From positions 1-64,000 of the forward strand of contig JAKSZP010012325.1 in assembly GCA_022478985.1 (NCBI GenBank): DNA of 64,000 bases, read 5' to 3'. The position numbers and the translations under genes were made by a program. Numbering within the stretch: position 1 is the stretch's first letter; every line of letters starts with the position of its first letter. The notes beneath the pieces are model-generated. The model made no database searches and was not told where the DNA came from. It saw only the letters and a program-made list of their open reading frames with translations. Of this stretch, positions 57,201-64,000 are shown in pieces. The stretch comes from Massospora cicadina. Lineage: Eukaryota; Entomophthoromycota; Entomophthoromycetes; Entomophthorales; Entomophthoraceae.

Positions 57201-57800
57201 CCCCAAAACCAATGGTAAGGTGGAACAAAGCAATGGCACTTTAGTTGCATCCTATAAAAGTTGGCGTCAGAGAAACTGTCCAGTTGGAACCTTCTCTAAC
57301 CTTCTGCTGTCTTTACATACAATGTCATGTTTTACTCTTCCATTGAAAGTTCCACGTTTGAACTCCTGTACAGGTGACAACCAGCCCTTTCACTAATCCT
57401 ATACTTCTTCATTCATGTGGAAGGCATGACTCTCAGTAAAAATGTGGAGAACCACATCTGAACATTGTCAATTTCAAACTGAGGCTTACTATAACGCGCT
57501 GGCCCAGAAAATGATATGTAGAGAGCATGATAATCAGAATTGCCATCATTTGCACATTCTTAGCATAAGGAAGCAATTGCTCTACTATAATAATTATGGG
57601 TTTGGAAAATGCATAAGCTTAAGCGCATGTGGAGGGGGTCATTTGAGATCAAGAGAAGACTTTTCCAGACACATATATGCTCAATGACACCTCCAAAGGA
57701 CATATTTTCAACAAAGAACAAGCCAAGTCCTTTTAGAATATCCAGCAGGGCGCTGAGATGCCAGCCCCCTCTAATCAATATTTTACTGCTAGTTGCAGGC
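54230..57800 (+). pseudogene. Element H pol: protease, RT, RNase H, integrase
   Basis: The protease segment is near 54.31-54.45 kb (VQVRAIIDIKAPTDILF), where relatives have IIDTGAPV, so the DTG motif is lost. RT spans roughly 55.27-55.86 kb with KSPWQSPTLIIKRK-like sequence, VIDYQQLNNIMKKKSYP and YLDDKRF. A connection near 55.87 kb and RNase H near 56.16-56.45 kb (IIQMDAFLTAIGAVLSQ) follow. Integrase lies at 56.86-57.7 kb: CFRECQVEAPYW, VVTIDHLTKWDKTKPV, YNPKTNGKVEQSNGTLV and the C-terminal part. Order is Ty3/Gypsy. The gene is dead through many stops and shifts; it is more decayed than A or E. Confidence 0.8.
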
Positions 57801-57826
57801 AATTTGTAAATCCCCTATGTCTGTTC

Positions 57827-57838
57827 AAGTGGGGGAAA
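57827..57838 (+). promoter_or_regulatory. Polypurine tract of element H
   Basis: AAGTGGGGGAAA lies directly before the 3' LTR start TGTTGAGATTTTGGG. Confidence 0.8.
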
Positions 57839-57941
57839 TGTTGAGATTTTGGGTTTGACCAACCATTGGATAATGACACCAGCCATAATACCCCCAATAC
57901 CCTATAGAATTTGCATTTACCTTATCCCACTATCTGTATCC
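57839..57941 (+). repeat. 3' LTR of element H, left piece
   Basis: This matches the first 115 bp or so of the 5' LTR, up to CTATCTGTATC. It is cut there by the LINE/SINE insertion. Confidence 0.85.
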
Positions 57942-57958
57942 TTCACCTGATTAATTTT
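57942..57958. repeat. Target-site duplication, copy 1
   Basis: TTCACCTGATTAATTTT. Identical copies lie at 63231-63247 and 63534-63550, bracketing the LINE and then the SINE. Confidence 0.92.
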
Positions 57959-58016
57959 GAATTTAAATTTATTGTGGGGAAGGCCGACCATGGGACGGAC
58001 ACTTCCGAATATGACT
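57959..58016 (-). promoter_or_regulatory. LINE 3' tail box
   Basis: The minus strand reads ATTCGGAAGTGTCCGTCCCA, then TGGTCGGCCTTCCCC and an AT-rich end. The same box occurs at the 3' ends of the SINE (63248-63300), G1 (31141-31203) and G2 (51712-51756). It is probably the site recognised by the LINE reverse transcriptase. Confidence 0.75.
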
Positions 58017-58093
58017 CAGGAAAGACAAACTTGATACCAGGGGAGGCACCCCAGAGAAGCGATGCTATCTCTTGTTGCCAGCGGGAACGCCAC

Positions 58094-61000
58094 TTATGGG
58101 GAGGGGGAGGGAACGTGTGAAGGGGCCGTAGCCACTATTGAGCACGTGTGGAGGAGGGGGTCTGATTTGATGAACCAGACTGGGAACCAGGAGGAGACCA
58201 GCTGTTGGCGACGCGGTGGGAGGTATCCAAACATCCACGCTTGAAAGTGGTCCACCAAATGAGACTGGAGTCTGTGGACAGCTTCTGGGAGGGTGGGGAT
58301 GGAGCCAGCGATGGCATCCAAGACAATCGTGTGGATAGTCCACATGGCGATTGCAACCACCAGAGCACGGAGGGAGGGTGGAAGGGGGGAGGCCATTGAT
58401 AAAGCAAACATATCTCTTGACAGACTGAAGGGATGTATTTGATCCTAGCCCAGCAGACGTTGAACTTCGTGCCATATCACTTTAGAGGTGGGGCACTTCT
58501 CCAGGCGGTGGAACAGCGTTCCATACTGGCCACACACGACACAGGATGAATGTAAAGCGTTAGAGCGCTCAGCTGTACGATACACCTGCCTCAGGCAGCG
58601 CCACACATGGGAGCGGACTTGAGGCTGCAACAGAGAATGATGTGCGTATTTCCAGATAGTCTTTTGGGTCTCAGTGGAATAAGGGATGTCCATCATGTCC
58701 AGGTAGTCCACCCTGGATAGGACATGGGGTCGAATGGGGATCACGCCATCATGGATGGGTAGCCCCTGTACCTCTTGTGTGAACTGAGGAGAGGGGCGGC
58801 TTCTTCAGGTTGTATGTCCACTAATACAAATTCTCCACTCTGCGCTTCGCATGGAGAGTAGGATTTGTTTGTAGTGGGTTTTAGTCCCGTGAGGACCTAT
58901 GGTCGAAGTGTGTGATGCGAGGTATTTCATCAGGGAGTGGGGGTTTGATGGATTGTTGAGGCCCAAGGCTCGGGAGAAGTTGGAGTAGGCTGCACGGGAC
59001 CAGTGTTGGGATGGGAATGTAGGAGCGGTGACGGCCGCGATTCAAGTGCCCAGGATCTTGGAAGCATGGGCTTTGAAGTCAAGCAGGCCCATGCCACCTT
59101 GATGATGAGGGCCAAACATGACCTCTAGCCATACTGGTGGAGGGCGGCCTGACCAAAGCCATCCTTGCAGCAAAGCGTACAGGGATTTGAAGAAGCTTAG
59201 GGGAAGGGGATGGCGTGGGCTCCGAACCAGACTTTAAATAGGAGCATAGAGTTGGCAAGAACAACCCTGCCAGTGAGGGTAGTAGGGTGGGCTCTGAGAG
59301 AGGCGATTCGCTTCATCACGTTGTCCAGTATATGGCACTCCATTACTGCTGACACATATCCGCCTGCCTCCATCCACATGCCCAGATGTTGCACCGGTCC
59401 TATGGTAGGATGTGGCACGAAGGGGAGCACCAGTGGAGCGGTGTGTGTTGAGTTAGTAAGGCGTGGATGTGGGCGAGCAGATGGGCTGGGTTGGGAACTA
59501 ATTGCTGGGGCCCAGAAGTTCTGAAACTGACTAAGGAGGATGGTTTCGGTTTTGAAGGCGTTCAGTGCCACGTTGCTTACCTGGGAATATTCCTGGATGA
59601 GGGCTTCAAGCGCGCATGCATCTTTGTTATTAGACACCCCCACCACGCAATCATCTGCAAATGCCATCATCTTGACTGGGGTTTGGCCTGGCACATGGAC
59701 CCCAGTGAGTTGGGCATTCACATTTCGCAGTAGTGGGTCAAGGCTGAAGTTGTATAAGAGTGGGCTGAGGGGGTCCCCTTGTCGCAAGCCCCTTTGAGGG
59801 CGGACTACTTCCGTTAGAAAGCCTGGGCCACGCACTGCCATTGTCGCAGATTCCGTGAGCAGCATTACCCAGTTTATGAAGTGGGGGGTAGGCGGAATTG
59901 ATGGAGGCAGGCCCTTAGGTATTCCCAGTTTACTCTATCGTAGGCCTTTTGTTGGTCCAAGAATACCAGTGCCCCAGAGGCTGTGGACTGACATGCATTA
60001 GCCACGGAGTGCACGTTATCCCAAATTGACCTTCTGTGGATGAAACCAAATTGTTCTGGGGAGATGGTGGCAGATGCTACAGTCCCTAAACGGTTAGCCA
60101 TGATTTTTGTTAAAATTTTGGTGTCTGTGTTTGTTAGAGAAATGGGGCGCCAGTTGGCTAAGTCAAGATTATCCCCTTTCTTGAAGAGTGTGACAGTAAA
60201 GGCCTCATGTCCTCCTGGTAGGAGGCATGTTTCCAACAGGCTTTGGTTAAGTGAGGCTAGCAGCAATGGGGATATATATTTGAAATATTTTTTGTAGAAC
60301 TCATATGGAATGCCATCTGGGCCTGAGCATTTTCGGTTTGGCGCACTGCGAATGGCTGTCCATAATTCGTTTGGAGTAATTAAATTCATTATTTCCAGGT
60401 ATTGGAAAATATTGCAGATATGAGCTCGGTTGAGAAAGTCTGCAATTTCAGCTGGCTGAATTGGTTCAGCTCAGTATAACTTGGAGTAATATTTTTGCAT
60501 TTCAATTGCCACTTCAGCTGGTGTGTCCACAATGGAATTATCTGATCTTTGCACCTGTGTGCAGTCCACACTCTGGCATGGTGCAAAATTTTTTTAAATA
60601 GTATGCGGTGTACTTGTCACCTTTAGTGATGCGTGTGGCCCTGTATTGAACACAAACCCAATGTTTGTGTTGCCTTTCAAGTGCGTTGAGGTAGCGGCTG
60701 CCTCCACCCACTTCTGGCCCCATGCAGGGCTGTATCCTGTGGCTGGAATATTGGACTCCAAGTGGGCCAATTCCACCAGAGTGCGCGAGATAACCGCCAA
60801 TGTGGCTCATGAGCGTCTAGAGGAGAGATGGCGATAGTGGTGGATGGTGTCCTCTTTGAAAGTTGCCCATGTGGAAATGGGGTCTGCGCAAAACAGTGCA
60901 ACAAATAATTTTGCCAAAGTTGCCTCTTCCACCCATGTGGAAAATCCTGGCGACGCGAGCTTGGGGGGCAGATTTTGCACCAATGTGGGGCCTTTGCAAC

Positions 61001-61717
61001 TGTGACGGGTAAGTGGTAGGTTATTGAGACCAGTCAATGGTCGGAGAATTCCATTTTCATTGTTTTGAAGTGGGAGATGTGGGGATAGAATTTCGCCGGC
61101 GTTAGAATAAGGTCAATGCGGGTCATGGATCTTAATTGGCTGTTGTGGATATGGGGATGCATCATGTTTTTGAGCAGTGGGGCATGTTGCAGCAGCGCAT
61201 CCATTAACCCAAGGGTGGCTTTTAGAACGCGTAGTTCTACGTGACCCTGTGGGGCGTGGGGTGAGGGCAGCTACCGGTTCATTGGTGAGGTTAGCCAACA
61301 GTTCATGTCACTGACTAGGAATGAATCAGGGGGTAGCGGGAGGGATTTGACCGATGAGAAAAATTCCCAATGCTCGTGTGCACCATTTGGGGTATAGATG
61401 TTGATGATTGTGTGTGCAACGTCAGCCCACGAGAAGGTGATGATGAGCACTCAGCCATTTAGGAATGTTTCTGAGGATGTGAATTTGAAAAAATTATTTT
61501 TCTGAATTAGCACCCCACAGTGCATCGACCAAAAGGATAGGGATGGGAGGAGCATTGTTTTCCAAGCTTCCTTGGAACCTCGTGGACAGTGGGACTCCTG
61601 GATTTCCAGGATATCCACGGGTAAATTGTGTTGTAAAAAACTCAGTTTCCTAGCCCAGGATGGGGAGGCCTTGAGTCTGGCAATATTCAGCGTCTCTAGA
61701 GTGAAGGTTTCCCCCAT
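58094..61717 (-). pseudogene. LINE ORF2: endonuclease, reverse transcriptase, zinc-binding C-terminus
   Basis: From Met 61717 the endonuclease segment reads TLNIARLKASPSWARKL, ILEIQESHCP (catalytic Glu), VSDMNCWLT, MTRIDLIL and FSDHWPVSI (the SDH motif). RT begins at 60389 (RSAPNRKCSGPDGIPYEFYK, LANWRPISLTNTDTKILTK, FIHRRSIWDNV). After one frameshift in a C6 run near 59.88 kb it continues 59865-59197 with RGLRQGDPLSPLLYNF and the active site MMAFADDCVVG (59661-59644). The 58744-58445 frame ends with a zinc-binding motif (SCVVCGQYGTLFHRLEKCP). The protein would nick target DNA and reverse-transcribe the RNA from the nick. A few frameshifts and stops make this copy inactive, but the catalytic residues seen are intact. 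Confidence 0.9.
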
Positions 61718-61884
61718 TGCACCTTAGGTGTGAGGGGGTGGGCCCCTGGGCCCACCATCCTCTTCTAGATCCCCGTGGGCCTTCACAGCAGCACAGGTGT
61801 TAGCAGCAACACTATTGGAGTTTTTGTTGGTTTTTGCAGAAAGAGTCGCATTGGCTTTGGCCTGCACTTTTTGTTTTCCCGACG

Positions 61885-62956
61885 TCAGACGAATTTTTTG
61901 TGGTGCAGATGAGTTTGGTGCACCGTCAAGCGGGTCAAAAAAATTTTCTTAGTTGGGATAGGTCCCAAGTTGGTTTTGACCAGAGCTTGGGTGCAGTGAC
62001 TGGGTGAGATCAAATCTCCCATCGGATCCTCAGATTGAGTGGCCCACTCAGCATGGGCTTCCCTATCTGATTGGATGATGGATTCCTGAGTTGCTTCCAC
62101 CGCGAAGGTCTCCATGTCCTCCTGGTATTGTGAGTGTGGGATGGTGGTGGTGGCCTTGGCTGCTTCCTTGGCCATGGCCCTATGGGCCTGCTTGGCCTTC
62201 TTCCACTCCTGCAGGGAGATGGGCTTTACCAATAAGTAGCAGCCTTGTGCTCCCCACAGGAAAGCCTCCTTGGTGCTTGCAGTTGGTTTATAGTGCACCT
62301 CTCCGCTGGCCATGGCCGGAGAGGGGTGCTCTTGGAATGTGACACCCTCCTTGATGGGGCATGTGCGCGCCTTATGGCTGAACGCATCACAGTGGGTGCA
62401 AATGGGGGGCACGCTGTCCACGGTTACCCAGAATGGGTGGGTGGTATGCCCTGCAATATCAATAAAAGTGGAGTGCAGGATCTGGGTTAGGTCCTTCGTG
62501 ATCTCCTCAGTTGGGGTCAGAACTGCAATGGCTTTGCTGGTGCACAGGTGTGGCATCAGCATGAAGCATTGCATTTCAAGAGATTGTATTTTGCCATATA
62601 TGGTGAGACCATCTTTCAGGTGTTGCTCCAAAATGTCACATTTTACTATAGTAGGCAAAAAGTCAAATGTGAGGAAAATTTGGTTTGATTTTGTCCATCT
62701 GGTGCATTTAATTTTGACAACCCATTGCCCTTTGGGGAGGTCAACCACTATGCACACTGCTGCAGCCTCATCTGCTGCTATTTTGCTTTTGAAACCTAGG
62801 TCCAGCCAACCGCGTGACATGGAGTGAGGTGCAACATACACCGCAGCTGGGAAAATTTTTTGTACATCTTCACAAAATTTTCCCATAAGGCCGTTTTTTG
62901 GATGTCCAGATACATACGGACTCCAAATTCCACCGGATGAAAGTGGCTGGGAGTGT
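61885..62956 (-). pseudogene. LINE ORF1: zinc-knuckle RNA-binding protein
   Basis: A 333-codon open frame starts at Met 62886. The related sequence just upstream (PVEFGVRMYLDIQKTA near 62.93-62.89 kb) is in another frame, joined across an A6 run, so the true start lies further 5'. The domain around residues 20-130 (YVAPHSMSRGWLDLGFKSKI, VVDLPKGQWVVKIKCTRWTK) is followed by a CX2CX4HX4C knuckle CTHCDAFSHKARTC near residue 165. A charged C-terminal part ends the frame. ORF1 proteins bind LINE RNA in cis to form the transposition particle. The knuckle and the preceding FW-V block are shared with the G1 and G2 proteins. Confidence 0.85.
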
Positions 62957-63230
62957 GGTGTGTTGATGTACTGGTTGCATCATGCTTGCCACACGAGTAT
63001 CTCTGGGGAAATTGTGACCGCCAGTTTTTTGAAATTTTTGTCTATTCTGCCAGATTCTCTGGGGTGTTTTTGAACGTTGGAGGCCACGGGCCTTCCACCT
63101 GCTCCTCTTACCTTGCTTGCCCAACTGCTCCCTGACATGGGCACAGACTAATCTACTCTGTGAGATTATCAAACTAGATTCAGTCTTGAATTGAATAGGT
63201 TGCAAAAGTGTTTGCAATGAGAAAGAAAAG

Positions 63231-63247
63231 TTCACCTGATTAATTTT
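63231..63247. repeat. Target-site duplication, copy 2
   Basis: TTCACCTGATTAATTTT lies between the LINE 5' end and the SINE 3' end and is identical to copies 1 and 3. Confidence 0.92.
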
Positions 63248-63533
63248 ATTTTATTTAACTGAGGCAAGCTGACCAGGGGACAGGCATTACCGAAAGAAAG
63301 AAATGACATGAAACCTGAACAGGGTCAACTCTGTCGAAGAAAGTTTTTCCACCTCTGGATTGGGACTCAAATTTTTCTGGTTACGTCATGGGTAAGGTTT
63401 TCGTTTTATTAGACCTACTAACCGCCAATAGCTTCCTTTGGCTGGCACCCCAATCGATGTGCAAAGGGCGGGAATCGAACCCGCGACCTTCAGGTTGGTA
63501 GCCATATGCCCTTACCAACTCGCCTTCCACCCC
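63248..63533 (-). mobile_element. tRNA-derived SINE with LINE-type tail
   Basis: The 286 bp minus-strand element starts GGGGTGGAAGGCGAGTTGG. The tRNA-like head holds an A-box-like AGGCGAGTTGG and a perfect B box GGTTCGATTCC (63481-63471), internal promoter elements of RNA polymerase III. An unrelated body of about 160 bp follows, and then the LINE-type tail TCGGTAATGCCTGTCCCCTG plus TTAAATAAAATAAAA. It is flanked by the identical 17 bp duplication. It encodes no protein and would depend on the LINE for movement. Confidence 0.9.
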
Positions 63534-63550
63534 TTCACCTGATTAATTTT
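63534..63550. repeat. Target-site duplication, copy 3
   Basis: TTCACCTGATTAATTTT. The 3' LTR of element H resumes immediately after it. Confidence 0.92.
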
Positions 63551-64000
63551 AATCAATCTGATTTCACATACATCTCTAGTATTTTATACCTAGTAAAAGG
63601 ATTTAATATTTAGTTAAAATTTATATAATCCTTACTTTTTGCAGATTAAATTTTATCTGCTTGTTAATTGAATGTCCAGTTCCTCAATTCTCTTCCATTC
63701 CCACCAAATCATAGATTACCAATATTACTCAGTTAAATCTGTCATAAGCATCCTCGCTGTTAAATACCTCAAAGATGCCCCAATGTTAAACAGACGCTTA
63801 TTAAGATGCACCCAACGTTGGATAGACAAACTTTAGGTCTCAGACGTGTTTATTGACTGCCTATTAGCATTCACTAAGTAGGATATGCTGGGATATTCAG
63901 GAGCTGTAGGGAAGGCTGACATATTGAAATTCCAGAGTATAACTCAGAAGGGCTTGTTGTAGGAATGGGGAAGACGTGGCGATGCACACTATTAAAAATA
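63551..64000 (+). repeat. 3' LTR of element H, right piece (runs off the window)
   Basis: From about 63670 it aligns with the 5' LTR at about 48445-48770 (TGAATGTCCAGTTCC, CGCTGTTAAATACCTCAAA, ACAGACGCTTA). The LTR end is not reached in the window. Confidence 0.82.

Larger units (their letters stand above)
57959..63230 (-). mobile_element. Nearly full-length non-LTR retrotransposon (LINE)
   Basis: This minus-strand element of 5272 bp carries a zinc-knuckle ORF1, then ORF2 with AP-type endonuclease, reverse transcriptase and a C-terminal Cys/His zinc-binding domain. The 5' end is CTTTTCTTTCTCATTGC. The 3' end has GTCCCATGGTCGGCC and an AT-rich terminus AATAAATTTAAATTC, not a long poly(A). It is flanked by 17 bp identical duplications. 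I see no RNase H domain. The clade is uncertain (an L1-like or Tad-like fungal LINE are candidates). Confidence 0.92.
48218..64000 (+). mobile_element. Ty3/Gypsy LTR retrotransposon H (3' end beyond window)
   Basis: This plus-strand element has 5' LTR 48218-48982, primer-binding site 48987, gag from 49048, then pol, purine tract 57827-57838 and a 3' LTR beginning at 57839. The 3' LTR is split by the LINE and SINE (57942-63550) and resumes to the window end. Its gag leader is split by an insertion that holds G2. Without the inserts it is about 8 kb. Many stops and shifts are present. It shares the primer-binding site of C and E but its LTRs are distinct. Confidence 0.85.

Noticed and set aside
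59210..59797. Plus-strand open frames of 85-104 codons over the LINE RT
   Set aside because: They are shadows of the minus-strand RT with FADD and RQGDPLSPLL motifs.
62091..62827. Plus-strand open frames of 83-171 codons
   Set aside because: They are antisense to LINE ORF1, which has a zinc knuckle and better coding logic; the plus frames show no domain.
63455..63533. A tRNA gene on the minus strand
   Set aside because: The B box and T arm are perfect, but the would-be acceptor strands (GGGGTGG and CCTTTGC) pair poorly. The sequence continues into a body and LINE tail between target duplications, so it is the head of a SINE.
1..64000. CRISPR arrays, operons, bacterial or organellar genes
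   Set aside because: No regularly spaced short repeats, no ribosome-binding-site-led gene runs and no organellar rRNA or tRNA were seen; all recognisable coding sequence is eukaryotic retroelement or transposase.

Overview
This 64 kb window is a eukaryotic, repeat-saturated stretch of nested and decayed transposable elements. I can support no host protein-coding gene, no functional RNA gene and no prokaryotic feature in it. The Ty3/Gypsy, LINE and tRNA-derived SINE content, with every polyprotein broken by stops and frameshifts, suggests a transposon-bloated genome. A filamentous fungus is my best guess; it rests on general resemblance and is not proven.

Layout, left to right. At 0.3-1.5 kb lies a degraded ORF of an unknown repeated family (J), with a second copy at 31.2-31.8 kb. 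At 1.7-11.6 kb lies an old minus-strand Gypsy relic (D), split by a minus-strand Gypsy element (C, 2809-10698). C carries a 551 bp mariner-derived snapback MITE in its left LTR. At 11.6-13.4 kb are the gag, primer-binding site and LTR of a further decayed relative (I). At 13.4-15.4 kb is unrecognised degraded sequence. Element F (15445-22752) and element E (22758-28882) are two minus-strand Gypsy elements lying 5 bp apart. At 29.3-31.2 kb is G1, an ORF1-only LINE-type retroposon. Element A (31844-46525) is a plus-strand Gypsy element split in its gag by minus-strand Gypsy B (32872-40200, perfect 5 bp target duplication). At 46.5-48.2 kb is intergenic sequence with a short GC-rich tandem-repeat unit. 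Element H (48218 to beyond the window end) is a plus-strand Gypsy element. Its gag leader is interrupted by a larger insertion that contains G2 (sister of G1). Its 3' LTR is interrupted by a nearly full-length minus-strand LINE (57959-63230) and a minus-strand SINE (63248-63533).

How the parts relate. Elements A, C, E and H, and the fragment I, share one primer-binding-site motif just inside the LTR, so they form one lineage primed by the same tRNA. B is a different Gypsy lineage with 1.4 kb LTRs. The LINE, the SINE and the two ORF1-only elements share a 3' tail box (close to CCCCTGGTCGG) followed by an AT-rich TTAAATAAAATA-type end. The LINE and both G elements also share a pyrimidine-rich 5' start. 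This fits one LINE machinery serving three kinds of passenger: itself, ORF1-only derivatives and a tRNA-headed SINE. The LINE and SINE sit in tandem at one target, with three copies of the same 17 bp duplication.
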